The notes: generated from the sequence alone by a model not told the origin. A DNA stretch of 64,000 nucleotides from Oscheius onirici (GCA_932521025.1 OW051473.1:496001-560000), one strand, 5' to 3'; positions 32,961 through 44,702 are shown, counted from the stretch's first letter. A program made the numbers and translations.

Positions 32961-34940
32961 TCACGATCGGGCCGGCTTCTTGCAAATGGCAAAGTCGATG
33001 TAAGAGTAACAACTGAAGTCGTCCCAATATGAAGGAGCTACGTTGGATTTGGTATACATCTAAGCTTGATATTTTTTACAATTTGAATGACATCAAACCA
33101 CAGTGCAGTACTCGTTGCCTCCTGCATTGTTCGGCTCTCCATTATTCCATTTCCAGAAGTCGAACTTAAAGTATCAGTTTTAGGTTAAAAATACTATAAA
33201 GTACCGGAGTGCTATCATCGTTTTCGAAACAGGTGACACAGCCGGACCCTGCTCCAGTTCTATGACTTCCTAACCAAAGGGTACCACCAACGGCTCGATC
33301 TTAACTACATTGCTACTCCGTCATACGGAAACGTACTGTACAAAAAGGCATTTTCGGTTTCATTGTGTACGGATGCAATGTAAGCTCCAAGACTACGACA
33401 GCGGCTTTGAGCAGCAGCGTTGTTTCCTCCACCCGTCAACAGATAATAGCATGAATGGGTATCAGTAAGATACTCCCAGTCTGTATCACATGGAGCTGCA
33501 ATTTTAATATATACAAACTGTCCAAACTGGCTCAATTGAAACCTGAGAGTGCATTTTCTGAGTCAAAAACCTCGTTTACATCGATATTTTGTATGTGAAA
33601 ATTTATGCTTACGTGGTGGAGGTGGTTTATGAGTAGTGGCTTTTGGACAAGGCGGATAAGTGGGACATGCTGGACAAGGCGTAGGTGTTGGGCAAGCAGG
33701 ACAATCATGATTTATCGTTGGGTTGAACTCGCAAATGTAGGGAAACTTCATGTCACAGTTTTGAGTTCTGAAATTTGGTTAAAAATAACGCTATAGATAA
33801 ATAGCGAAAAGACATTGATTTAACCACAACTTACGACCATTGAGCTGTCAGAGAATGAAATTTGGTACAGCTCATCGACACGTTTGGTTTACCGCCAAGC
33901 CAGTTGAAATACTGCAAACTGGAGCCATCAAGCCAGTTCCACTCTCCCCAGTTGTCAAGAAGACTAGTCATTCCAATCCAGAAGGGCTGATCGTAGTCCA
34001 CGCTGGGCATAAGATCTGAAACTCAAATTGTTTAGTACAAATTTACTAACTCGCCTCCTATGAACTGATTCTCAGTACCGCTGTGAATGGACGTCAGTTC
34101 AGCGTTGTCCAGACCGCAAAGTTGAGAGGCCTGGAAGAAGGTAGCCGCATCACCGCTGATTTTATAACACCGCTCATAAGTTCCACTGTATGTGTATCCT
34201 TCTGGACAGTTCACTTGATCCAAAACGTCTGGTTTCACATGAGAATATTTCTCTATCTTATTCCCGACCAAAGGAAGAATGGGCCGAGGAGTGTCACAGA
34301 CAGGACGCGGCGCACATGTCGGGCATGGAGGTGCGGTGGGGCAGGTCGGACAAGTTCTGTTGACAGCTGGATCGAACCCGCAGACAAAAGGAAGCTGAGC
34401 TGTGCATTGTTGGGTACTGAATTTGGTATGTTGCAAAAAATTTTTTTTTGCTTTACCCCCAAACATAAGTGTCAACTTTCATTTTTACACAGTTCCATTC
34501 CCTATTTGGCTCTCCCGGTCCCCACTTTACGTAGTCAACGTTGGTGTCATCCAGCCAAGTGAACTCGTATCCATCTAACATGCTTTGTAGGCCGATCCAG
34601 TGATCCATAAAATTGTCAGGGAGAAGCTCTAAACTATGTTATAGAATTGCATTTCCGTTTCTTTGCTCTGAATTGACAAAAACTATTACGTGCGATGAAT
34701 GAATTTTCATAGGCATTGTGTATCGCTGTCAGTTCGCCATTGTCATTTGAGCAGACAGTCGAAGCAGCAAAATATGTCATGGGCTGTTCGTAAACCTTGT
34801 AGCATATGCAATACAAATGTTAAAAAGAAGAATTGTAGATAAAGTTACTGGTTGACATTTGCAAAGAAGGAATATCCTGTTGGGCAGGGAGCAGCATTAA
34901 CTTCAACGAAGAAGAGCACAGCCAGAATTAGGCGTTTCAT
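32961..34940 (-). CDS. Secreted protein with three C-type lectin-like domains joined by Cys-Pro linkers
   Basis: The ATG at 34940 opens a signal peptide (MKRLILAVLFFVEVNAAP). Domain 1: CPTGYSFF, CYKVYEQPMTYFAASTVC, DHWIGLQSMLDGYEFTW, WGPGEPNREWNC, LPFVCGF. Linker: CPTCPTAPPCPTCAP. Domain 2: CPEGYTYSGTYERCYK, FQASQLCGLDNAELTSIH, KFPYICEF. Linker: CPACPTPTPCPACP. Domain 3: CDTDWEYLTDTHSCYYL, GGTLWLGSHRTG, FWKWNNGEPNN, DFAICKKP, with the stop at 32961. Domains 1 and 3 keep an EPN motif (GEPN), so Ca-dependent sugar binding is plausible. Intron 1 appears to lack an AG acceptor at the conserved position before CYK (TTGCAT/ATGC), so either a non-standard junction is used or the gene is damaged there. 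Confidence 0.75.
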
Positions 34941-35230
34941 CCTAAAGACGCCTGAATAGAGAGAAATTCGATCCTCTGATATCAGAACTCCTTTGCGGCG
35001 GTTTTATTACCTTATCTTGTAAATTGACTGTGTGCTTACCTTATCGTAAACAAAAGGGACAAGGCATGTTTCGAAGTTCTGCAGTGGGGCTTTGGGTATA
35101 TTGGAACAAAGCGATCCAATTTAGACCAATACGCCTAGTTTTGCATTGTCATTCAAGTTCAACAGCAGAATATGATTATCAGTAAGTTTATCGGTTAGAA
35201 ATCCCAATCAAAAAGTCTTTGCATCAAGTC
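34941..35230. other. Intergenic, no gene seen
   Basis: Promoter side of the triple lectin gene. No supported feature. Confidence 0.6.
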
Positions 35231-36060
35231 TCAGTATGAATTGTTTTGTCTTTGGACCATGTTGGAAATGTTGTAGAGTCTAATGGCATCGACAGCCCAG
35301 GTTCCGGGGACTTGCAAATTGCCACTGTTATTCGTCTTTTTTTCAACATACCACATGGAGTTTCACTCGCAAGAAGTTGTTGTAACGGTAGACATTGTTA
35401 TAAGAGCTAAGGTAAACACCAATGTACTCGCCAGACACCAGCTGTTGTGAAGTCTTGTCTTTGTAGAAGGCCATGATCGGGCTCTGAAATTGAATGAACC
35501 TTCGGTTAACTAAAAATGCTTACCATTTTCCACTGTCTCTCATTATACAAGAAGCCACCAAGATAAGCTCGTAATTGTTCGTAACAATCATTTCATAAAA
35601 TTGCAAACAAAACGGTATAAAATAAAAACTTCCAGCAGTTCTGGCAAAAGAATCCACTTCAGATGTTTTAATATCACCCGTAAATGGATCATAGTTGCCG
35701 AAAGCTCAATATTCACGTTCGACGTTGCCCACTTCTTGAAAATACGAGCTCGTTTTGGTCCCTTGGCATCGAGGATGTTCTTGAACTACTTCACTACTCG
35801 TTCGTACTGTTTGTAGGCCTCAGTGGTCATCGCGGCAGAGGGTCCTGGAGCAATGGTGAGTCTATGTAGACTTCAGGGTATCCGCCAGGGAATTGCCTGC
35901 TGTGTCCTCCTGAATCTGTGTTTCCACCAATTTTGTCGGCATTTTCTTGAGACGAAGGGCCAGATGGCGATCCCCAGGGAGCTTGGGAAGCATCAGTTGC
36001 GTATGAATCAAACCAGCCAGTTGCTGAGACGGCTACAGTGAGCACGATGAGGACCTTCAT
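35231..36060 (-). pseudogene. Secreted-type protein gene with an in-frame TAG
   Basis: The ATG at 36060 opens a signal peptide (MKVLIVLTVAVSATGW), followed by a Gly/Ser-rich segment. Further exons on the same strand read TTEAYKQYERVVK, then TAG (35786-35788), then FKNILDAKGPKRARIFKKW in the same frame. AYLGGFLYNERQWKM, SPIMAFYKDKTSQQLVSGEYIGVYLSS and VDAIRLYNISNMVQR follow, with the stop at 35231. The frame on both sides of the TAG is protein-like and no splice can remove it. Some exon joins are uncertain. No family is recognised. It is probably recently inactivated. Confidence 0.45.
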
Positions 36061-36402
36061 TGATATATATAAAAATTGGATTTCGGCGGGCTTTTATATA
36101 CCACCAAAAAATCGGTTTGCCCAAAAACTATTCAAACCCCGAAAATGAATGCTTTGAGCACAATAGGAGACAAAAGGCCAGGCAGACAGCAAGAGATATT
36201 GATTTTTCACGGCTTTTGTTACTACTAAAATAGCTGAAATTAATTAAAAACAAGGTTGGCAACGCCCTTCCAGTGCTAAAGTATAAGTGCATAACTTCGC
36301 TCTGTCACGGAGCCCTAGTCCTGGTTTCCCTTTCATTCCTTCTTTGTTACCCTCCTCGAGTCAATCTCCCTGAGCCTCCAAAGAAACTACCGAAACTGAT
36401 AT

Positions 36403-38437
36403 TTATGTAAAAAACATGTTAAACACGGCCATTTTAAATGGAAAACTAAAGCAATTCAACCTTTCGTCCTTACAAATGCTTCGTCCCGGGACAAGATGAT
36501 TAGTTTTCCATTTGACTCTGGAAAGGTTCTGTGAGATATCAAAATCAAAACAAACGGTACATACTTTTCTGACAATAAGGCAAGAACGTTGCTTGTGGAT
36601 GCCTCCTGACGTTTCGATACGGGACTGCGTAGAGATCAGTGCGGTAATTGTGCAGAATGGTGGGCAATTCGGGTGAGCATGGGGCTGAAAAATATAATAA
36701 AAATCTTGTGGAATGTTAGATTTTCGAGCAAAAAAAATGCTCTATAAAACTCACGAGCGACCATCTGCTGGTTAGACCTTCGGTATAATTCTACCGAGTC
36801 TTCAGTAAAAACTTCACTGGAGGAAGAAGTTTCCAAAGAATCTTTGGAAAAAAGCAACGTGGAAGATAAGCTAGAAGGTGCTGAAATCTGCTATATTTTT
36901 GTGAACAACGGCGATTTTACTCGATCCGTAAAAAATCACCGAGGAACTATGATCTAGAATTGAGATGGCTGTAGAACTGGATGCTACAAATCTGAGTAAC
37001 AAAACAAAAAAAGGGGAAATTTACGTGTTTGGGGAAAGCGTACAGTCCTCCTCCTATTGTTGTTGTCATTTTTGTGGATTGAAGCATATTTTCGGTTGTC
37101 GGAGGGTGATTTCCAGTTTTTTAGTAAAGCTTAATTTAAAATTATATCTAAAGTCAAACAACCAACCATGATTCGAAGAAAGAAGCTTGAATGATGAAGT
37201 ATTGGTGACCGCAGAGTTGTACGGGGTGTAGTAGCGATGTTCGTGTGATATAGAGCAATAGGACGATACTGAGAACAATGTAGTTAAAGCGACAGTGTAA
37301 CTGTTGTGAACGTGTGCTCAGCTTGGTGCACAGCGATTTGAAAAAACTGGCGCGAAACGCAAGAATTTTGGTAAAGCCGAGTTTTTTATGTTTTTCTCAA
37401 TTATTTTGCTTCTTCGTAGTGTTCATCGTAAAGAGTGCGTCAAAAATAGCTGGATTAGAGCAAAACTGAAAGATAATGGAAGAAAATGACCTAAAACTAC
37501 GCACTTTTGCAATTGCGTGCAAATTACGAGTTTTTATGTTTTCATTTGATTTTTCTGTGCTCTTTTCATGTTCTGTCGTTTGATAATCGATGTAATGTCC
37601 GTTTTGAAGTGAAATCTCGGAAAAAAATCACAGAAAATGGGCAAAAATCGCATTTTTAATGATTCCTTCAGTGAAATAGTTTGAATTGCCGCGCGAAGTG
37701 CGTCGGATTCGCCCCCGCCAAATTTCGCAGCTACACTGCCGCTTTAAGGACAAGAATTAACATTTTAGTGAGAATAACAATTAAACACCAAAATGTTCCC
37801 TTTTACCTGATGAAGTCCGAATTTTCTCAGTGGGAAACTTCTTTTTCTTCACAGTTTTCATCAAGCAAGAAAGCAAAAAGATGAGAACCACCAAAAGTAA
37901 CAGTCCTGCAAAAAAAAGTTGACGATTGAAGTGAATCTCACCGGCAAACATGCAACCAACTTCGATACTTTTCTTCTCAATAGTGTTTTCAATTTTGTAC
38001 AAATTTGGGTTACATGACTTCTCTTGATGAAGTTCCAATTTCAAAGATTCCGTGGTCAGAACGTTGAAAAAGATAATTTTTAAAGTGAAAATGAATGTCC
38101 ACTGCTTGTCAATTAAACAATTATAGTATATTCGTAAACCTGAAAACTGATCAAACATTTTGGACGATTACAAACCTTCTTTGTTTCGTCGTTTGGGCAA
38201 AATTCCATTGGTAGAAAATGCGAGTTTTAAGCCTCTTCTGGCTAAATCGTTCTCAGCTAGATCGACATGATATAGGACCTAGAAAACGTTGATAATTAGA
38301 AGAAACATCTCTTACTTCATACGTAGAGTTCCAAGTAAAATCTAACTGGTCTATACTTTCATTAACTTTATAAAAATGATTGGATGCAAAGTTATTAATA
38401 GTGCCATTTGTAAGGTAGTTTACTTCAGCTCCGATTC
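36403..38437 (-). CDS. WIF-domain single-pass receptor (RYK/LIN-18-like) without visible kinase domain; 5' end missing
   Basis: The first visible exon starts at 38437. It and the next two encode a WIF domain: IGAEVNYLTNGTINNFA, DQLDFTWNSTYEV, LARRGLKLAFSTNGILP, LRIYYNCLIDKQW, and TESLKLELHQEKSC. This aligns along its length with the RYK extracellular domain, including the FTW and final basic-C landmarks. A membrane span follows (GLLLLVVLIFLLSCLM) with KTVKKKKF as stop-transfer. The cytoplasmic exons all join in phase 1 (VSSYCSISHEHRYYTP; APSSLSSTLLF; then a Ser/Pro/Cys-rich end), stopping near 36403. No kinase glycine loop, HRD or DFG is seen, and the next gene starts at 36060. RYK/LIN-18 proteins are Wnt co-receptors. 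The exon with the signal peptide was not found; it may lie beyond the tRNA-Tyr. Confidence 0.65.
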
Positions 38438-38705
38438 CTAAAAAATGTTTGCTTTATAGATTTCATTTGGTGTTCATTTTTTCAAAAGTGCAGTAAAAGT
38501 CGGATTTCTCATCGTCGATATTCTGTTCGAAACTGGCTGGTGAGAAAAATAGCTGGTGGGTAAATGGTTTTGCGAACCTTGTTAATAACATAGATAAAAA
38601 GATGATGCGTATGAATGAGAAAAATGAGCGTGAAGTTTACCTTTCTAGGCAAAACATTTCAAAAGTGCTACTTTGAAGTAATAAACAAAAAAAAGCAAAA
38701 AGAAC

Positions 38706-38789
38706 TCCGTCGAACCGGATTCGAACCAGTGACCTAAGGATAGCTGAACCGACTACAGTCCTCCGCTCTACCAACTGAGCTATCGACGG
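38706..38789 (-). tRNA. tRNA-Tyr (GTA) with intron
   Basis: On the minus strand: acceptor CCGTCGA/TTCGACGG, D-arm GCTCAGTTGGTAGAGC, anticodon CTGTAG, an intron of about 11 nt, then ATCCTTAGG and the T-arm CTGGTTCGAATCCGG. An intron after position 37 is the norm for eukaryotic tRNA-Tyr. It appears functional. Confidence 0.96.
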
Positions 38790-38799
38790 CACATGGGCG

Positions 38800-40856
38800 C
38801 ATTTCCCCCCAGAGTGCAAACAATGACAATTTCTAAGAACGCAGAAAAAGACACCTTTCGGTCTTGTATTTACAACAGTATATCGTACCATGAGTTCGTA
38901 GAACTTCCTTCTTCCTTATTAGCATGTCGACAAAACCATGTATGGTGACGAGTTGTAGAAAAAGTAGCCAGTACAGACTCATAATTCTAAACTCTATAGC
39001 GAAACAAATCAGTAGCGAGGTGAAGATAAATCTATGTTGGGCCAGCTGGAATCGGACAGGTAAAAGAGAAAGGTGTGAAGATAGCGGACAAATCCATCAC
39101 ATAGGTATGTCCTTGGAAATACAAGGAAAAAGTGAGCGAAATTATTTTTTGCCGAAACTTGGGTCAACATAAAATTAGTCGTCTAATGCAGCTTTCGAGC
39201 AAAGAATTTTGTTCAGAAAAGTTAGAAGTAGTTCCGATAGACATCTGAATTGTTTTTTGAAGGAAGATTATTAATTACTCGGCCTCGATACCTCTGAACC
39301 GCCATAGATCTCCGACAGAGATAGAAAAATTGCCGATTTGGAAGGGCGGAAGAAAATTAACCATTGTGGGAAACAATCTAAAAACTTTGCCCAAAGGAAT
39401 AATAGAAAAATGAGTAGTTTTACTGAGCTCAAAATATGTCTTTTATGCTGGACTTTCGAAGACTTCGCCCAAAGTTCAAGACACTAAATTGGGTACTTAA
39501 ATTCGTTCTTTATAAAGTCTTTGCCTTATAACTCACCATGCGTAATGCCTAAAATTCTCATAAAAAACTCTTATTTCTTGCAACCGTTTCGCACTCTTTT
39601 TAAATCAAAAAACGTATGTAATTGTGATTGCATTTCTCCTTTTCCAATTTCTCTCCGGTGCGAAATTGGCCAAACTGTTCGAATTTCAGACCGGTGCGAA
39701 ATTCAGGGAGTGAGCACTCAATTTCAGACCGGTGCGAAATTCAGGGAGTGAGCACTCAATTTCAGACCGGTGCGAAATTCAGTTACTTTTCTCACCGAAA
39801 GCCGCTACATAAGAACTCGAACTCGAATAATGAACTCGTGCTCTATTCGTGCTCTATCATGCAGTCCTCCAAGCAACTCTCGATGGTTCCATCTCAGCTG
39901 CAATGCGACGTTCCTGACATTGACAAGTCCACCGAAAATGATGATTGGTCCTTCGACAGAGAAGTTCCAGTACGATGATCCAATATGCTCACTGTCTTTC
40001 GGTCTACATCGTACGGTCAACCTTCTTCTCAATCCCCGTCACTTCGCAGTCATCGCTCACGTGTCATATGAAAAAATGTACATAAAAGTTTTCTTCTATC
40101 CGATTCCCTTTTGGTTGTCTTCCTGAAACTTAGACATGCACATGTCTCTTATAGTGGGTAACAGTGGCTAAAACGACATGGGAAATCAGCTCTTTAGGAT
40201 GACAAGAACGAAATCATGATGGCAAGATTTGCAAAATTGTAAATGCCCTAAGGCAATTTGACTTAACTTTTAGACGTCATCTTCTTTAAGGAAATCCGCT
40301 ATCCATCAATCTAGTTGTGACATTGTTTTTCTAAGGACAACGGATTGAGATGGCATTATGGCAACTTCCAACATGTTTCTAGAAACTGGTTGCAACATGA
40401 TCAAGGGCTTAACTATAAGCAGTCATTTTGACACGCAGATCCTTATTTCTTCTCCCTAATCAGTTCAAAACTCCGTTGGTTTTATTGAAGAATGATTTTC
40501 TGGAATGCAACTGTCTTGTGTATATAAAAGATTCAGTTTCTTTGAACTGTCCGCTATCTAAAAAATTTCGTACCATGGTATAGGATTACGTTTTTTGAAA
40601 TCTGAAAACCTCAGCAAATTTTTAACATTCTGAACATTCAAGAGATGTGTATTTTAGGCAGCAGCTTTTGTTCCCGCTTTATTCCTTTCTTTTCATACCC
40701 GCTTTTGTGCGTCTCCCGCTGGACGGCTGCCAGTTTGAAGGGCGGGATGGAAAAGACTGAGAGAGGATCTGTGTGGCTTTTAACCGCATGATCTCGTTTC
40801 TAAACTCTTTTCTTCATGAAAAAGAACACTTTTTCTACATATTCCAAGGTTTTCAG
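38800..40856. other. Long intergenic stretch
   Basis: Apart from the tandem repeat at 39682, no gene could be supported. Frames at 39628-40126 are open in several phases, and one reads MQSSKQLSMVPSQLQCDVP, but none has splice or homology support. A TTTTCAG acceptor directly abuts the ATG at 40857. Confidence 0.45.
39682..39782. repeat. 38-bp tandem repeat, 2.6 copies
   Basis: The unit AATTTCAGACCGGTGCGAAA plus TTCAGGGAGTGAGCACTC starts at 39682, 39720 and 39758 (the last partial). The copies are identical. A related GGTGCGAAATTGG lies just upstream at 39657. 38 is not a multiple of three, so it is unlikely to be coding. Confidence 0.9.
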
Positions 40857-42663
40857 ATGATCACAAAACGGACAGCCTATTTCATTGGCCTAGCAGTTCT
40901 TGCTGGTTTTTTCCCTGTTCTGATGTTGATGCAATCGTTGCGAGAGGTCAGTTTCTTAAAAAGCGACTTCATTTGCCAAAATGGCTTAAAATTTGTTTCC
41001 ACCAAATCCATCAAAGCAAGCAACATTTACTGTCAATGGTCGTGAATGATAGGCTGCACTGGACATCCTTTTTGCGAAAACCAGTTTGTTAGGCGTTTGT
41101 CGTTAAAACCCTGGGGGTGAAAATTAGCTCATGAAGAAAAAAAATGAGAAGGCATCCCTGTTAACTTTCTTACTTTTAATGCAACATTTTCAAGCGTTAC
41201 TATTTTTTCCATGTCTTCTTGCATTATATTTTTTCTCATGATAAACAAAAGTAATCGTGAGCTACAATATCTTACTTACAAAGAGAGAAAACGATTTTTG
41301 CAGAAAATAATATTAATTCCATTAAACGATACTGGTCATCATTTTGAAGATTGGCGGAACTGCGTCCTCCAAAATGTTGAATTGATGTCAAATGAGGTAA
41401 GGTTTAAACTTCCGAGGTTTAGTGAAACGCGTTTAGAGTTGGATAAAGTGGCCAACTGTTCTTCTTCACTGTGAGAAAAATTTACTTTTCAATTTAAATA
41501 TTATCGACATCAAGTGGAATAAAGATATCGTCCGTATGGCAATCAAAAAAGTTGGCTTCCATTATTTTCAATACAGTTTCCATTTCAGATGGAACATAAA
41601 CCCGAGTTCAAGTCTTATATTTTAGCGTTTGGCCAAGGTGTTGATGATGAAGTGGTAACGAATGTTCATAAGGTAAGACATGTTTCAGTGGTAGATATCC
41701 TGTTTCGGGCGGTTTTTGTCGGCCATAAAGGCGCGCAATAAAGCCTTTGGTTGACCATGTGCGGGGACTAACCGAAATGAGGGTTTCGGGACGGGTTTTG
41801 GGGAAAAAAGACCAGCGATGAACGTTTTTCTTGCTGTTTTTTATACAAAATTTGGGCAAATATACAGGACATTTTCAGTAAAAATATAAGTTGGATGTTG
41901 TATTTTAATCTTGTGTTGCTTTGCAATGAATAGCTTATATTCTCGGCTGAGACGACAGTTTGTGGTTAAAAGAAAATATATTGGAAAGACATCTTATAAT
42001 ACAATTTTCCAGCTTCGAACAAAAGATTTTGCCGAGTTTGTCGGTGGTTTTCCGTTGGACAATGCTACTCTGGCTCGCTATGAACAATCTGATCTAAAAG
42101 AATCCAGTCCTTTTATTGAAGACGGTCATGACCGCCCTCAGCGTAAGTTTTCTTTTCTAAACATTTCACAACTGGTTTTAAGTCAACCGAACAGAAGGTT
42201 GGTATGGTCGTCGAGAGTTTGAGACTTTGATATCCCTTTGGGACGAGAAGAAGCTATACGATTCGATTTGGCTGGACCTAGCTGCTAAAGAACATGAAAT
42301 TCTACCCTTGAGTTACAGGAATGGATTCATGGATCAGAACGGAATTGTCGTATGTCAATGGCATGCAGCGGTAAGATTATTTTTGTGTCTGTAGTATAAG
42401 TTTATAGGTGCATTTTGGTGAAACAAGAGATCAAGTTTTAAATTTTTTGTGGAGAACTGTACAGGAAAGAAGGTAAACTTCATAACGACACAAATAATGA
42501 GAGTTTGAGATACGCGATTGTCAAACCGATCCCTCCTGGGATACTGATCAACGTCAGAAAATATTCTCTTACAGTACCATATAACATTCATTTGATCAAT
42601 GTAGAAGATCCAATCTGCAGAAGCAGGTATTCGAAAAAGATTGCGGGTACAAAGTATGACTAA
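40857..42663 (+). CDS. FkbM-type methyltransferase-like protein
   Basis: The ATG at 40857 is immediately preceded by TTTTCAG, a likely trans-splice site. An N-terminal signal anchor (YFIGLAVLAGFFPVLMLM) suggests a type II Golgi protein. Later exons: FEDWRNCVLQNVELM, EFKSYILAFGQGVDDEVV, RTKDFAEFVGGFPLDNATL, GRREFETLISLWDEKKLYDS, IWLDLAAKEHEILPL, QNGIVVCQWHAAVHFGE, then ERRYAIVKPIPPG and INVEDPICRSRY, with the stop at 42661-42663. The order and the CQW and Cys landmarks match nematode FkbM-domain proteins. The usual DxEGAE motif is DLAAKE here and the SAM-binding GxGxD region is atypical (FGQGVDD), so activity is uncertain. One intron is only 37 nt. Confidence 0.65.
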
Positions 42664-43289
42664 TGTGTCATACCAACGTTTCATCGTTACAAGTTTAACA
42701 TATCGGCTGTGCAAACGTGTAATAAAAAAGTTTCAACTCGGATACCTAGTTATTGCTGTAGCGGTCAACAATACTAAACGCTGTAACCCTTCAAAGTGAT
42801 GTTCTGAAAAGTTGTAGTATTTGATAAGTTCTGAAACTTTGCGGAGCATCGCAAGGCATGAAAACCACAGTGAAAACCCGACTTTGCATAAAAATAGCAA
42901 TTCGCAGCTTCGGAGCAAGGTTTCACTGTGATCAAAGCAATAACGAGCTGCCAGGAATACCATTACTCCTCCCTTTTCTTTAATTCTACCTTGTTTCCCT
43001 CCGCCTAGGATAATTAACTTCATTTGAACATCCCGCCAAATTGTTACCGCTCCCACGTCGCGGTGTGCATCAACTTGGGTAGCTGACTTCGGCCTTGCGA
43101 AACCGGAAAAGATGACTGTCTCGGGGCTAAAGCGTTTAATAGAAAACAGTCTAAAAGTAACAGAAGCAAGAAGACGCTAATCATGTCTGGAAAATGCAAA
43201 AGTTTCACTGCCTATCCAATTTTTTGTCGTCAGAATTGAAACAAAAGCAATTCAATCATTTATTTATATGTTTCTTATTGACAAGACAG
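42664..43289. other. Intergenic, no gene seen
   Basis: No coding or RNA feature is supported. A 107-codon minus-strand ORF at 42733-43056 lacks supporting motifs. Confidence 0.6.
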
Positions 43290-43917
43290 CTAGAAGCAGA
43301 TTTCCTTCTAGAAGCTTCCAAATTGTAAGGTTAAACAAATCAAACCTTTATAAGCCAAGCAACGGTTCGTGCTTTCATCTCGATAGTTTTCTCTTCCCAT
43401 TCCGTAGTACGGTTCCAGGGGTAAGATATGATCTTTTCCAAAAGTCCAGTTACATCTCTGACTCCTAAGAGTGTGAGCAACTTTGCCCACTTTTCGACTC
43501 GAATACACTCAAATTCAGCCATCCAGAGGATAATTCCCTATTATCTCAAAGTCATCGAACCTTTTTTACTCACATCCGCTTGTTTGTTTTTCATTTCGGA
43601 AAACAGAAAGGTCACGCTGGAAATTCTGTCTTCCCAAGGTGTGTGCACAGTTCCAGCAACGTTGACGATTTTCATGACACCTTCTTTTTGAATCCATCCT
43701 TCGTTCTTCCGCACTTCCCAAATATCATTAGCTGCCTCCGCCAGTTCCTGAACTTTTTCTTACTGAGAAGAAAAAAGCTCACTATAGCAAGATCCGTGAC
43801 CAGTTGATCAATAAAGACATGTGGAATGTAGGACAGTTTTTTGGGACCACAATGTATCTTGTAGCATAAGCAGGTTCCGATAATGGAAAATAACAGTAGA
43901 CGAGAAAGCATGCCCAA
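43290..43917 (-). CDS. CGP-family small secreted protein, member A
   Basis: The ATG at 43917 (or Met at 43911) opens a signal peptide (MLSRLLLFSIIGTCLC), followed by the family hallmark CGPKKLSYIP at the mature N-terminus. Exon 2 reads ELAEAANDIWEVRKNEGW and MKIVNVAGT. Exon 3 reads EFECIRVEKWAKLLTLLGV and LLEKIISYPWNRTTEW, and the last exon KEICF ends at 43290. Intron positions match members B and C. Shared features are the CGP start, two paired helical segments, the F/VRxEKW block and a PW dipeptide; a terminal Cys (KEICF) is shared with C. No named domain is recognised. It may be a helical lipid-binding or defence protein, but that is speculation. Confidence 0.7.
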
Positions 43918-44257
43918 AGAATCGGTGTCAGATTGTCACAGAATCGAAAGTTTTGGTACGAGTGTCATCGACGGAACAACAATTTATTGAAAATGTCGTC
44001 AAACTGGATTTTGATAAAATATTGAGAAAATTGGAATTTTTCGTTGTATTTCGTTTGATAACGAATTGACAATCTACGTCTTATTATCAACAGTATTAGG
44101 ATCGAAACCATTTAGTCCTCTTATAGAGCGATGGCGGATAATACAGAACTGGATGAGAACAGGAAATTATCATTCCAGGACATTCTGAAATTCTCTACAT
44201 TCTTATTGTCTTCATTGATTCTAAGGCTCACTTCACTGTCTTAACCTTTTCCTAATG

Positions 44258-44640
44258 TACGAGTATGCTTGGACGATGCGACAGCCAGATAAAGACAACC
44301 TAGCAGTGGCTCAACGGCGTATGGAAAGAAGGATAATTGGCATAAGCATCCTGGTAGATGGAGCAACAAACGCATCCACGAAAGAACCAAGTTGAAAGAT
44401 TGGTGCATTCTAACATTAGACAGGAAATTTCGCTGGGCTGAACGGCTTACCAACACAGACGATGTACGATGGGCCAAAAATTGTACAGAGTGGATCCCAC
44501 GAGAAGGCAAACGGAGCAGCGGACGACAGAAGGCTAGATGGCAGGATGACCTCAGAAGATAGGGCAGCAACACTTGGTTCAGAAAACCCTCCGACAATTG
44601 GAAGCAGCTAAGAGAAACTCTTGCCCCAGGATTGAAATAG
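44258..44640 (+). mobile_element. RTE-clade non-LTR retrotransposon, 3' end of the reverse-transcriptase ORF, broken
   Basis: The frames encode the C-terminal signature of RTE/CR1-like elements: WTMRQPDKDNLAVAQRRMER, then after a frameshift KRIHERTKLKDW, RKFRWAERLTNTDDVRW, WIPREGKRSSGRQKARWQDD, then a TAG, then GSNTWFRKPSDNWKQLRE and a final stop at 44640. One frameshift and one internal stop show it is dead. The 5' part (endonuclease, catalytic RT) is absent. A 5S rRNA gene begins 62 bp downstream on the same strand. Confidence 0.8.
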
Positions 44641-44702
44641 TGAAACATTTAACATTCAACGAGTTTACTTGACTTATCGGGCAAGGGGACTGGAAAGCGC
44701 TC

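Noticed and set aside
38637-38891. 84-codon minus-strand ORF
   Set aside because: It reads through the tRNA-Tyr gene and is explained by it.
39628-40126. Several overlapping open frames after the 38-bp repeat
   Set aside because: The repeat length is not a multiple of three, and no frame has splice or family support.
44241-44648. 135-codon minus-strand ORF
   Set aside because: Antisense of the RTE reverse-transcriptase remnant, whose plus-strand residues match the family.
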